Shown one piece after another: positions 21,308-32,864 of a stretch of DNA of 64,000 bases. A program made the translations under genes and the position numbers. The notes under the pieces were generated by a model. It saw only the letters and a program-made list of their open reading frames with translations, did not search any database and had not been told where the DNA came from. Within the stretch, counting starts at the first letter, position 1, and each line of letters starts with the position of its first letter. The stretch comes from Dacryopinax spathularia (Eukaryota > Basidiomycota > Dacrymycetes > Dacrymycetales > Dacrymycetaceae): NCBI GenBank assembly GCA_037974965.1, contig JBBPFI010000004.1:1426001-1490000 (forward strand), in the 5' to 3' direction.

Positions 21308-22643
21308 ATGAGCTCTGCAGAGATGTTGGCTAGGGCAGCAGGCAGCGATTTGTGCGCATATATGCACCATATCCTGGACTTCTAAGCTGACAACGAGCTG
21401 TAGGAGATTGGCGAAAGATCCGATATCAGAGAGGACGAGCTCGATCCGGCTCGATACCCTTCCCTATGACATCCTCCTTGCCATTGCCTCCCTGCTCCCA
21501 GACTACGCCTCCGTCAACTCGCTCTCTCGGGTATCCTCAGCTTTCACTCACCCAGCGCAGGCCGCCCTCTTCCGCTATACCCGGCCGCTCGACCCCCGAC
21601 GAACGCTCTCAGCCTTCCTTGCAATCCAGCGGAAGCCGCATCTCGCCCGAGTGGTCAAGACTTTGCGGCTGTACGTATGCGAAGCGGACGAGCTCGCAGG
21701 CGTGTTCCGCCTTTTCCCAGCTGCCTGGCTCAGGCTCGTATGGCGGACGATACGGATGATGACCAGCTTGCAACAGCTGGAGTTCACAGCTGAGGAGCGG
21801 AAGTCTTTGCCGAAGGGTCTGCCTCAGTTATGGGACCTGCGCAACCTCGAGCGATGTAACCTTCAGCTGAAGAGCTGCAAGCTTCGCCTACCTGCTGCAC
21901 AGCCGATCCCGTTCCTTCGACAACAGACATCGATCGAGGAGCTCAGTCTGCATATGCTGACGGATGGCGGGAAGCAACTGCACACCGAAGCTTGCGCGGC
22001 TCTCGACACGATCACCGGCGACCTGGACGTTCTGCCGAATTTGAAGGCGATCCATGCGCCTCTCTGGGTAGCCGAGCGTCTTCTTGGGGAGAGGAGGATC
22101 GAAAAACTCTACGTTAAGGACTTCCTTATCCATCCGGACGAGATTGTTCTGCTCTCTCGGCCACAAGCAGCATATCTGAAGTATCTGAACGTCGCTTACC
22201 TGGCGCTGAGGCCGCAAGTACTGATTTGGATCGGCGAGAATTTGCCAGCCTTGGAAGAGTTGAGAGTAACTGTGCTCCTGCATCCTGCGCAATGCGTGTG
22301 TAGACTTGCATTTCCCCGCATATATGCGCCTGATCTGCTTGCCTAGCTCATGGAGACCCTCACCTCGCCCGCCGTTTTAGCAGCACTCTCGAAATTACAG
22401 CACCTCCGTTCTCTGCACGTCATACTGCTCAACTGTCACCTCCATCACAGAGAGACGAACTACGATGCCCAAGTTGAAGACCTAGGGCAGAAATGCAAGA
22501 GCCTGAAGGAGGTGGAACTGTGCTGGGGTGCTGGGACGCCGACGGTGTGGACGAGGGAGAAGAAGACCGGGTGGGGGATTGTTGGGGCGAGGAAAGGGGA
22601 GAGGGCGAGGTGGGATTGTTGTTGGCCTGATGCGGCTTTCTAG
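21308..22643 (+). CDS. F-box protein with leucine-rich C-terminal region
   Basis: Exons 21308-21351, 21404-22295 and 22347-22643 encode 410 aa. The F-box is at about residues 33-75 (LDTLPYDILLAIASLLPDYASVNSLSRVSSAFTHPAQ). The rest has leucine-rich stretches (LRNLERCNLQLKSCKLRLP, IEELSLHML, LPALEELRVTVLL, LQHLRSLHVILL) typical of Agaricomycete F-box/LRR proteins. These act as substrate receptors of SCF ubiquitin ligases; the target is unknown. The ATG at 21308 was chosen because its 14-codon exon joins in frame through a 52-nt intron with a good branch site to the F-box exon. Both introns contain the palindrome GCATATATGC (21356-21365 and 22318-22327); in the first it overlaps the donor GTGCGC. 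Confidence 0.8.
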
Positions 22644-23335
22644 AGATGGTTTTCTTTTGCTGTATTTCTAGTCCGACGTAGGCTTGGACGATGATGAGCG
22701 TTTGATGCGCCAGGCTGGCGCACCTCTGTATTCTAATTCGGTGGACCAGGCACCTTACTGCGGCATTTCTGCCGATATCATGCACAAAAGAAGACAACCC
22801 GCCAGACCTACAGCCGGATGGCCGACACCAAATGCCGACCGCCGAACCCTGGGAAAGGAAACGCCAAGAACATAATCGAGCACGTGGGAACCCAAACAAA
22901 CGCCAACAACGTGTCGCAGCTCAACCTTCCCGATTGGTCTTTCCCTGTCCTAAAGCAGGACGTTCCTCTGCTCTCCTCTGCGCTGCCAAGCCGAGCCATC
23001 TATATCGGATAACAAGGCTATCTGAGACATCAGGAACGATGGGCAGCGGAATGTCGGCATCGGCGCCGGAAGGATGGATCTGTGCGCAGGGGTTGTCTCT
23101 GCCGCTGGAATGAGCGGTCTTCTTGCGGTAAGCAACCCATTTAAAACAACGATGGTCTCTCGATGGACGCTCTGGCACGTTTGCGACTTCGTGCCGACGG
23201 GCTTCTTGACTGCTTTACGAATGTTTCTCTCATCGGACGGATATATAGCTGATCGATCAGAGACGTGTCTGGCATCTCTTCGGCGATCCTCGAGCACTGT
23301 CGATCCCCAACTCAAGATCAACACGATCAGACATC
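22644..23335. promoter_or_regulatory. intergenic with likely promoter of the first phosphatase-like gene
   Basis: No gene seen. A TATA-like GATATATAG at about 23240-23248 lies about 90 bp upstream of the next start codon and is the best candidate core promoter. The remainder holds only short open frames on both strands. Confidence 0.4.
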
Positions 23336-25068
23336 ATGCCCGTCCTGTCCAAACTCGTTCTGGCCGTCAGTGCCGCAGGGTCCGCTTTCGCCGCCTTCCC
23401 CAGCGTCGTCCACTACCCGCCGCTCAACTCGACTCTGGACGACTTGACGTTCGCCATTAACGGCACTGGTGCTCCTGGGATCTTCAACTCCTCCCACACG
23501 CCAGACGACATCTATGGGATGTACGTCTTTCTCCAGCTAGGCTACGGGACATCGCTGATGTTTGATAAGCTACAACTGGTGCAACATGCCCCATGTCCGG
23601 GCTCGGGAATACGAAGTCCCCGACCCGAGCTACAAGCTGGAGTATGTCGAACTGATCCACAGACATCATAAGCGGACGCCCTACCTGTACGCCCTCTCCT
23701 CATCTCCTACCTTCTGGTCGTCCAGCCGCTGATGAGGGAGGAAGGTCCAACATCTTCCCTAATGGCGCGGAGAACATCCTCTGGAACTGTGATGAGGAGG
23801 GCGAGATCTGTTGGTCATGGTCGCTGAGGCGCATATATGCTTTCTGACGGGGGTTGTTAGTCTATGGGAAGAACGCGACTGGACCTGGGTCGGAGGTCGT
23901 CCCGATCAAGGCGAGTCCTCCGTTTGATGGACAGCGGGCTGTATGCTGATTGTTCATCGTCTAGTGGTGGCTCTTCACCGACCCTGCGAACCCGTTCACC
24001 ACTGTTCAGGGGCGTCGTCACTTTTTGAGCAATATTATCAAAAGCTAACCCTGTGACAGGGCTTCAACGGCTCCAACTGCTACTTCCCGTAAGATCATTG
24101 AATGCTGCTAGAACCTACGGCTCATGAGCTCATGCAGTCAAATCACCGCTGAGGGTATCGCCGACTCCTGGACGCACGGCTTTGACCTAGCTTCCGTCTA
24201 CAAAGACAAGCTCGGCTTCCTTCCTAAAGAGCTCGACCCCAATCGGATGCACTACCGCGTCACGAACGGCGTCATCACCTCCCAAGTTGCCGGAGGTCTG
24301 ATCAAGGGGATGTACCCGGACCTTGCCAACTACCAAGTCCTGATCCAGAACTCTGCCTTCGACTCCCTCTCTCCGAGCTTCTCCTGCCCGGCTGCCAACG
24401 CGGTCAACGCCAAGTACCAAGGTCCGAATACGACGTGGGCCGCGCACTTGCAGCTCGCTGCGCCGGTATATGACAAGCTCGACGCTGTCTCCGGTATTCC
24501 GAGGAACGATACTGGCGGATGGCACGTGTCGTTCGACCACTACTTCGACAATATGTCGGCTAAGCAGTGCCACGGCTATCCTCTGCCTTGCAACGTGAAC
24601 AACACCGAGCTCTGCATTGACCAAGAGACCGCTAACACCGTTTATCGGCTTGGCAACTGGGAATATGCCTACAACTGGCGTCTTGCCGAGAACTCCACTC
24701 TCTATGCCGGCACGCACATGGGCGCCTACCTGCTCGAGCTGAAGTCGAACCTCGAAGGCAAAGTCAACGGGACGAACAAAGATATCTACAGGCACAACAT
24801 CGCGCACGACGGGTCCGTCGCTCCTGTCATGGGTGCCCTGCAAGTCGCGAACGGCTACTGGCCCGGAATGGGCACCGAGGTCGTCTTCGAGCTCTACTCC
24901 AAGTCCGGATCGTACTACATTCGTGTCCTTATTGGCGGACAGCCGATGCAGACTACCACGCCGATGGGTACGCTGGATATGGTCGAGTGGAACACTTTCC
25001 ATGCTTATTTGGAGACGCTTGTGGGCACGAATGGGTCGGAGCTGTATGCTTGGTGCAACGGCCACTAG
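23336..25068 (+). CDS. secreted histidine-acid-phosphatase-like protein, copy 1
   Basis: Exons 23336-23520, 23570-23686, 23745-23809, 23861-23910, 23965-24003, 24060-24088 and 24138-25068 encode 471 aa, fixed by comparison with the tandem copy downstream. A signal peptide (MPVLSKLVLAVSAAGSAFA) is followed by the active-site-like ELIHRHHKRTPY and, near the C-terminus, AHDGSVAPVMG, matching the R-H-x-x-R-x-P and H-D motifs of branch-2 histidine phosphatases with Gly of RHGxRxP replaced by His. Many N-glycosylation sites fit secretion. The substrate is unknown; related proteins hydrolyse phosphomonoesters. Intron 4 uses a GC donor, intron 5 is absent from the paralogue, and intron 3 carries GCATATATGC (23831-23840). 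Confidence 0.85.
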
Positions 25069-25872
25069 ACGTGCAGTACTACTGTCTGGTAGATCTTAGA
25101 AATTTGGCAAAAGAGCTGATTTTCGGGCTCCGTTATAATCCGATCGCCGACTTGCGGCATGTATCGCGCCGAAAGTCTTCAGCGCATTGTGCCGAACTAT
25201 ATTCTGGAGTACAGCAGGTGCGACCGGTCTCGCAATCATGCAGTATTTCTCGGTCGTGTGAGTCGGTCTAGTAGAAAGCCTCGTAATGCAAGCTTGCACG
25301 TGCAGGAGAGTACTGTTAGGATGCACGTGTGTTGATCCCTTGTTGCCCGATTGGTCCCAACATTCCAGCGGCAATGTCGCACTCCCAACCCTCACCTCTA
25401 CGTCAACAATAACAACCCAACTCAGGCACCACCTTTGCTCTCGTCATTCCTTTTCGGGCATCTCAACATTACGCGTGGCGGCAAGAACCACGTTCCTCGA
25501 TTTCCCAGGCCTTCGTTCCGATCCCCCATTTCGGCGAACGGGCCCTCCTTTGCTGTTGAGCCGCCACGGTCCTCTTGCTACTGAATGGTACGTACGTCTT
25601 TACTTCCTCTCGGAGCGAATGCTCAACATATGGCTCAGGACAGCCGCTTTGCACGTTTGCAAGCCGAGGCAGTCTGATCAGATTCAATCCGATCAAATGA
25701 GGTCTTACATCCGCTAACGGAAATTTCTGCCAACCAACGAAAGGAAGGAACGGTATAATAGGCAGATCCCATGTGGAGCTTCCTGCCTTCCTTTCGAGCG
25801 GTCCTACCCACAGAGTTCCAGCTCGCACTCTTCCCTCTCAATCTCGGGTGGTCAAGCTTCGTCGAGTCGAGA
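25069..25872. promoter_or_regulatory. intergenic between the tandem phosphatase-like genes
   Basis: No gene recognised in 800 bp. A TATAATA element near 25754 lies about 115 bp upstream of the copy 2 start codon and is a plausible core promoter. A short open frame at 25286-25717 looks like chance. Confidence 0.4.
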
Positions 25873-27560
25873 ATGCCCGTTGTGTCCAAGCTCGTTGTTG
25901 CTGCTAGTGCGGCTGGTGCTGCTTTGGCGGCGTACCCTAGCATTACGCACTACCCGCCGTTGAACAGCACTCTGGATGACCTGACGTTCGTCATCAACGG
26001 GACTGGCGCTCCTGGGATCTTCAACTCGTCGTACACCCCTGATGACATTTATGGGATGTAAGCAGCCGTCTTGAAGTAGTTTCACGGTGGTTGCTGATGT
26101 CAATCTAGCTACAATTGGTGCAACATGCCCCACGTCAGGGCTAAGGAGTACAAGGTCGTCGACTCGAGCTATAAGCTCGAATACGTCGAGCTGATCCACC
26201 GCCATCACAAGAGGACTCCTTATGCGTACGCCAACACGCATACATCTTGACGTTACGTACTGACTATGTCGACAGGTCCAACATCTTCCCTAACGGCGCT
26301 GAGGATATCCTCTGGGACTGCTCCGGCGAGGGCCCTGCTAGTGCGTTTTCTGCTGAGCGAGTGCTTAGGATATGTTGTTGACATCACTTTAGCATACGGC
26401 AAGAACGCTACGGGCCCCGGCTCTGAGGTTGTGCCCATCCAGGTGCGCATATAGAAAAACATTTACGACCGCATTACTGACATCTTTCAACTAGTGGTGG
26501 GCTTTCACCTCCCCAGCGAACCCCTTCACCACGATCCAGGGCTTCAACGGCAGCAACTGCCAGTTCCCGTACGTCGCTCTTGCTTGGTGTGCGTTTGGCA
26601 TATGCTGACACTATGGGTCCCGTCTGCAGTCAGATCAGCGCCGAGGGTATTGCCGACTCCTGGACGCACGGCTTCGACCTCGCCTCTGTCTACAAGGACA
26701 AGCTCGGTTTCCTGCCCAAGGAGCTCGACCCCAACCGGATGCACTACCGCGTGACCAACAACGTGATCACCTCCCAAGTTGCTGGCGGTCTGATCAAAGC
26801 CATGTACCCCGACCTGACGGACTACCAAGTTCTGATCCAGTCCTCCTCGTTCGACTCGCTCGAGCCCGCCTTCTCCTGCCCAGGCGCGAGCGCCGTCGAA
26901 TCGAAGTACCAGGCAGCCAACACCACCTGGGCCCAGCACCTCCAGCTCGCCGCGCCCGTGTACGACAAGCTCGACGCCGTCTCCGGTATCCCGCGTAACG
27001 ACACCGGCGGGTGGCACGTCTCCTTCGACCACTACTACGACAACCTCTCCGCCAAGCAATGTCACGGCAAGCCCCTGCCATGCAACGTAAACAACACGAA
27101 CATCTGCGTGGACCAAGAGCTCGCTAACACCGTCTACCGCCTGGGCAACTGGGAGTACGCGTACAACTTCCGCCTTGCTCAGAACTCGACTCTCTACTCG
27201 GCCACGCACTACGGCGCATGGATCCTCGAGCTCAAGTCGCACTTGGAGGGCAAGGTAGCGGGGACGAACGAGGATATCTACAGGCACAACATCGCGCACG
27301 ACGGTTCCGTCGCCCCGCTTATGGGTGCCCTCCAGGTGGCGAACGGTTACTGGCCGGGAATGGGCACGGAAGTCGTGTTCGAGCTGTACTCCAAGGCTGG
27401 CGCGTGGTACATCCGCGTCCTGATCGGTGGCCAGCCTATGCAGACTTCTACGCCTATGGGAACGCTCGACCTTGTTCCGTACGACACGTTCCATGCGTAC
27501 CTTGAGAGCCTTGTCGGGACGAACGGCAGCGAGCTGTATAACTTCTGCAATGGGCATTAG
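25873..27560 (+). CDS. secreted histidine-acid-phosphatase-like protein, copy 2
   Basis: Exons 25873-26057, 26109-26225, 26276-26340, 26393-26442, 26495-26568 and 26630-27560 encode 473 aa. It has the same architecture as copy 1: signal peptide (MPVVSKLVVAASAAGAALA), ELIHRHHKRTPY, AHDGSVAPLMG and the C-terminal ELYNFCNGH. The two proteins are highly similar over their full length and lie head to tail, so they arose by tandem duplication. The donor at 26443 starts GTGCGCATATAG, a variant of the intronic palindrome. The high-GC reverse strand of the last exon is also open, but that frame is a codon-bias shadow. Confidence 0.87.
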
Positions 27561-27772
27561 ACAGTCTGAGTATAGCCGTTTGTAAAAGAGCTGCTCGTGC
27601 TCCGTTAATTAGATTTCATTGAAATGGGTATATATCGGTCGACCCCGGCGTACATCCTGAAGACCGGTTTCCGCATCACCCTAAGAGGAACCCCAACAAG
27701 ATTATCCTGCGACTTGCTATTAAGTAGCATGCTTCCGCCCAACAAAGCTTTTGAGAGAACCGCTTGGAATGC

Positions 27773-29058
27773 TCAATCTGCCAGCTCAACGTCGCTGTCA
27801 TCTTTCCGAAGCTTGTATCCTGAGTCTTGCTCATCCATTATCGGATCCTCCCGGTGAACATTCCGATTGACAGAGATGTTGATAGGCCCAAGCGCATGTG
27901 AGCCGCGCGTCGGCTCTGAGCGGAAGTAGGTGGAATCCATTTGCGAGCGAGTTACGCCTAGGCCGACTCGGACGATGAGGGTGGAGAAGGCGATGCCGAT
28001 CATGGGATTTAGCTGAGGTACGGTTAGTCTCTTCCACTGAACGCACAGGAGTAGGAGAAAACGTACAATGTCGACCATGATGAACTAGGCAGAAATCAGC
28101 CCAGCTGCAAGCGCGCGATGCGTGTCTATGAACGAGCTCACCTGAGCGTTTGAGCCCGCCAAGTAGGTAGTAAGGAACACAAACAGTGTGCAAACATACG
28201 AGATCCCAGACTCCAGTAGCACAGCAATAATCGGGCGCAGATTGGAAGTCGACGTTCGCCCTGTGGCAGTGTTGACCTTCCAAATCCGGTATCCGATCAG
28301 AGTCATGACGATGATATTCTGGGCGAGTGTGAAGCTCAACACGGCTGTGATCCATTTGCCCAGGTTGATAACGAAGATCGAGGTGGAATAGCTCATTCGT
28401 GCCATTGTTGCGACCATGATGGAGTCGACCGCTGAGCGAGTGTCAGCACAGCTTATGTTATGTGAGGCATTCGCTAACCGATACTCCCCAACCAGAGCAT
28501 GAAGGGGAAGGCGACGATCCAGTAATTCTGACTCCACACAACCCAGCAGCGATAGATCTGCGCGTGCGTTTAGAAACAGCCCGATTTCCCATATGCGGCG
28601 GTATGCTTACCAGAATTGCATCGGCTAGGACAAGATATGCACATATAAAGCCAGTTCGCAAGACTTCTTCCTACAAGCCAGGATGAGCGTTATCTCAAAG
28701 TTTCCACACACCATAGCGTACCAAACTGCTCATAGAACCGAAGTATGCGGCCGGACCCCCTTCCTCGTCTCGCAGGGTGATGAACCCCTTCTGCGCCCTC
28801 GCATATGTAAACGCAAGCGTGAGCGTGCTGAGCACGAACATCCCACATGCACCGGCGACGAGCACATAGTTCGGCTGGTGCGTCTTTCGTTTGTAGATGA
28901 GGACATAGAGGGCAGCGATGAGGAGAACGAGGAAGACTCCTGAGTTCAGGTCAGTTTATGGGGAAGGTCGTTGCAGGAGGAGAAGGCGCACCGTAGAGCA
29001 AGGCAGAGGAGAAGAGTCCAGCGAGAGTAGCCACGTCCAGCGGGAGGGCGTCCGCCAT
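27773..29058 (-). CDS. seven-helix integral membrane protein (basidiomycete family)
   Basis: Exons on the minus strand, from the start: 29058-28992, 28939-28722, 28670-28611, 28557-28479, 28431-28142, 28084-28067 (18 nt) and 28012-27773, giving 323 aa with consistent phases. Hydrophobic helices include LAGLFSSALLYGVFLVLLIAALYVLIY, NYVLVAGACGMFVLSTLTLAF, LRTGFICAYLVLADAILIYRCWVVW, YWIVAFPFMLWLGSI, WITAVLSFTLAQNIIVMTLIGYRIW and LRPIIAVLLESGISYVCTLFVFLTTYLAG. The RCWVVW and GYRIW signatures are typical of a large Agaricomycete family of putative receptor-like 7TM proteins of unknown function. The C-terminal tail is hydrophilic and acidic (MDEQDSGYKLRKDDSDVELAD). Confidence 0.82.
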
Positions 29059-30210
29059 CCTATGTACAACAGCAAGCAAGAACGAGCGAGGTATTGGGCG
29101 TGTGGGGCGCTCATCAGCCCGCTCCCAAGAGGGGTATTTCTAGCATCGGACGAGGAAACCGAGAAGCTTCTCCGGAACCATGGGCTCCATGAGAAACGCG
29201 TTGTCCAGATGTGCTCGGCTTCCTCAGATAGGCAGGAGGTGGTATCTTCTTGGAATAAGTGGGAGCCCGATGTGTGAGGGGTTCTGATGTGCCGCACCCG
29301 GCCGCAGGGGAAGGAATTCGAAGTGGTCGGAAGTTGTGGTCTGTTGTAAGAGGTATAAGTAAGAGAAGTCCAGTGGTCGGGACGTGCGGCCGGTATTCCG
29401 GGAAGTGCACTGTCCCTGGACCGAGTCCATGGAAACATCAGTTGCAGGTCAGGTCATGGTTGACGAGATCCCTCTCTTGCGGGCAAGCGAATTGTTGGGA
29501 AGTTGTTGTCGGCGTTCTTCTCAAAATATCAGTTAGCCGAGCACTTCGCGTCTCTCTCAGCCCGATGTATCACGTGCTTCATACATTACAACCTCTGATA
29601 GTATATTTCTTCAGGAATTTCGGGGTGCAGCAATTCATGCCGGATTTGGAGTGCGTTCGAAGCGATGCCAGAGGAGACTGCCAGCGTGCAAGTCGAAGAA
29701 TCCGTGAGATGTCGATGTCGAGATGGATATTACCTTTTTGTTTCCCAGTGATCTGATGGCCAACTGCTTGTTGTCTCGATCAGCAAAGCTTTTTACGTAC
29801 GCAATGCATCGGACAATGTTGGATTTCTGATCGCGCTTGCCACGTCGAAGTTGGGGATGGCGGAGAGCGCCTGGACTTTGAGCAGATTCGTGCTGGTGCG
29901 GAATGTCGAAATACTGAAGTCGAAATAATGTACAAGTCGCCAGAGTGTCACAGATCTGCTGCGCGCTGACAGCCGGGTACGGACTCGATTGCTGTATTTG
30001 TGGATTAGAGGTCCGACATTACATTACCTGATACAGGAGGAGGAACTGTAGTATAACTTGTAGGGCGAGAGCCAGTTCGATGAGCGTGAGATCGTTCATA
30101 ATGAAAAAGATACGCGTTCGGACCGATGAGAGACGCATATAGGCTGCAAGTGTCGATGGGATACAAGCCAAGATCGACGGGAAAAGGCGCATATATTCGG
30201 TCAACCGCGT
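29059..30210. other. intergenic, nothing firmly assigned
   Basis: Contains a minus-strand open frame (30019-30204) with a hydrophobic stretch (LTLIELALALQVILQFLLLYQV) that could be one membrane helix of a decayed membrane-protein gene. Motif variants CGCATATAGG and GCGCATATATTC occur at about 30126 and 30187. No complete gene can be built. Confidence 0.35.
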
Positions 30211-31340
30211 CTAGGTGACGGTGACGATCTCGCCTCGCCCGTCCCTACCCCAGATCAGCACAACGCCTCAGCATACACCCAAGTAAGCAAGGCACACCTG
30301 ACAACAACCAAATCACATTCCACTCTCTCCCCCGTATCCCCGCACCAGACCCTCGTCCCATCCGCCACATCCGTCCTCACCCCCCTCTTCTCCCAAAAGC
30401 TCCTTCCAAGGACGACATCAAAATGATTCTCTTCGCTCAAGTACACGGGGCAGGAGACGGAGTGGCCCAGGGTGCCGATGGTTATGGGCCAGCTGCCGAG
30501 GGAGACGAGGCCGGAGTAGCCGTATAGCCCTGGAGCGGCGTTGGGGGGTATGAAGCCATGCTTGAGGGCGAAGGAGCGGGAGAGGTAGACGTGTCGGTAG
30601 CCTTTCTTGAGGAGCATGCGGACTGTTAAGCCGGATCAGCTTTCGGGTTCACCGCACGATAGATCTAGGGAAGAAGGAAGGAAGGGGGAACAGAGGACAC
30701 GCACCATTTGACACAGGCCCTATGCTCCCCACAACAGTCCTAACCCCATTCTCCGCATGAAACTCCTCAAAAAGCTTCTTATACCCCGGCACTCCATCCC
30801 CTTCCTCGCCCCCGTCCAAACTAGCCGTCTTCCTCCGGCTCTTGGAGCTCTTAGCGCTCTTCACGCTCCTTACGCTCCTCGCTTTCCCTGCTCCTGCTCC
30901 TCCAGGCGTGGACGGGCGAGAGTCGGTCGAGGAGGGGCGGTGGAAGGCGTAGTATGCTGGGTTTTGGAATTCGCCTGCTTGCGGTAGCGGCTGCTTGGGA
31001 TCCTTCACATAAAGAGTAGCGATCTGGGGCCCCCTCGCCGCCGCCCCTGCCCCTTCTCCTGCAGCCGCACCCGGTTCGGGATCGGGAGGCGCGACCCTCC
31101 AAGCCCAGATCGCATAATCGGCATCATCGTCCAGCGCCCACACAGCTCCTTCCCACGAGTACTTGACCCATCCCGGACCTACGCGGTTAGGGTAGGGGAG
31201 TTGGAGTTTGCGCGTTAGGCCATCGTACAGGTTTTGGAGGGAGGAGTGGGAGGGGATGAGAGGGAGGGTGATGGAGTGGGTGGGGGTGTGGATGAGCAGG
31301 TGGGGAGGGGGTGGGGGAGGGGCCAGGGTGGGCAGTTATG
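30211..31340 (-). CDS. PB1-domain protein with retropepsin-like C-terminal fold
   Basis: Minus-strand exons are about 31340-30706, 30622-30298 and 30244-30211. The N-terminus LQNLYDGLTRKLQLPY..VKYSWEGAVWALDDDADYAIWAW resembles a PB1 interaction domain. A low-complexity Ala/Gly and Ser/Lys/Arg linker follows. The C-terminal part VRMLLKKGYRHVYLSRSFALKHGFI ... HFDVVLGRSFWEKRGVRTD has the layout of a retroviral-type aspartic protease, but the catalytic D-S/T-G is replaced by K-K-G. The protein ends EIVTVT. This is a conserved fungal hypothetical as far as I recognise it; an enzymatic role is unlikely. The first exon start is not resolved: no in-frame ATG is visible upstream of the PB1 part, so a further 5' exon is likely. 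Confidence 0.6.
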
Positions 31341-32864
31341 TGTTGTTGTTGATATGATCGTCTAACGTTGTGTTGATGATAATGATAATGATGATGATGT
31401 TGGCGTACGGTCGTTGTATGCAAGCAGTAGTAGCGTGTTCAACAATCGCGATCCCCAAACCAGCCATCACTCGATCACTCCGATCACCCCGATCGCCACG
31501 GTCCAGCCAACGTCAGCCACACGCACAGAAAAGCAAATCACGAGACGCGCACGTTCTGCTCTCTTCTGCCCATCTCCTCGGGCGTGGATGTGCGGGTGAG
31601 ATAAGGGAGATCGAACTTCGGGCAAAGCCGATCCCATTTTTGGCAACTCAATGGATACGAATTTTCAACGGTCAGTGATCGGGCTTTGCCCGGAGGAGGG
31701 GCAAGGACTGGATCGGAGATGAAAATCGGATTAATTGATATGGATGGTCAAACGCGGGCGGGCCGGGTCGGCATTCCTCCGAGAAGTTGTGTCTCTGGAA
31801 GCAGTGAGCCCTGTGCGCGACGGGCCAGAACGTGTGAGTCTAAACCTTGTTTATGGTGGTTGACAACCATCATCGCCCGTTGATAATTATCAACGCCACT
31901 CCTCCCACACATCGTCATTTGCAGGAACCAGAGCACAAGCTCCATCAAATGCAGTGCTTGCCAAGCACCGTCATTCCTTTGTCCGCACGAGAAGAAGCAG
32001 GAATGATGACGCCAACTAATGATGGTCCGCCTGGGACGGATGTGAAACGCGAGCTGGATGCGACATGCGGAGAAGAGGCATGCGCGCAATCGTGCACCGC
32101 CCCATGTTCCCTGTTCTTCAGTCGTCTGTCCCTGACCGTCCCGATGCTGACGGGAGTCTCATCCGCACACTTCGCGGGTCAGGTCATCCAACTCCCGCAG
32201 TTTTTGCCCTAGTGCAAAAGTGGAGTGCACTGGCGCAAATACACAAACTGACGTCGAATTTTTCTCTCTTCTTGATCTCGAATTTTCGCTAGTTGTGCGG
32301 GAGTGAGAGACGGGCTAGATTGGAATGATGTTCCGTCCGGTCCTCGGATGAATTCATTGTCAACGCCGACGCACATGGGACGGTCAGAGGAGGAAGGGAC
32401 CCTATTGGCGTGTGAGATAGCCGGCGGAGAGAGGGCGCGCGCTGACTGAGTGACGGGGACGCCCACCGCCCGCATTCGAAGGCACCGACCGAATGGGTAC
32501 ACAGACCGTCCGAGATGATCGAACGCAATACACCTATCACTAGATATGGTTCGTCCCTACAAAGTTTATACCCTGAGGTGATGAGGAGAGGGCATCGCCC
32601 CGTTGACCTCCTCTTCGCCTCTTCCTCCCTCCCCCCTCTCATCCGCCGTTGCCATCTGCCTCTCGCTTGACTTGTCGCGCTCTGGTTGATCAGTGATCAG
32701 AAGAAGAAGTAGGATCTTCGGCTGTGCGCCTGGCCGTACGAGCAACTTATACCTCTCCTGCTCCTGTACCACCGCTCTTCCCCGCGCTCTCCTGTGCCCA
32801 TCCGACCCTGCCGAGTATACCGTGCACCCGCTCGTTCTTGTAGTCCACGCCCAGCCCATCGGCG
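31341..32864. other. intergenic with microsatellite
   Basis: Holds a (ATGATA/ATG)n microsatellite at about 31373-31398 and a Pro-codon-like C-rich block just to its left. No gene recognised. It serves as the shared upstream region of the PB1 gene (minus) and the membrane-protein gene (plus). Confidence 0.45.

Noticed and set aside
26544-27557. 337-codon open frame on the minus strand across phosphatase copy 2
   Set aside because: It mirrors the last exon of a well-supported gene, and copy 1 has the same kind of antisense frame. High GC third positions remove stops; there is no domain in it.
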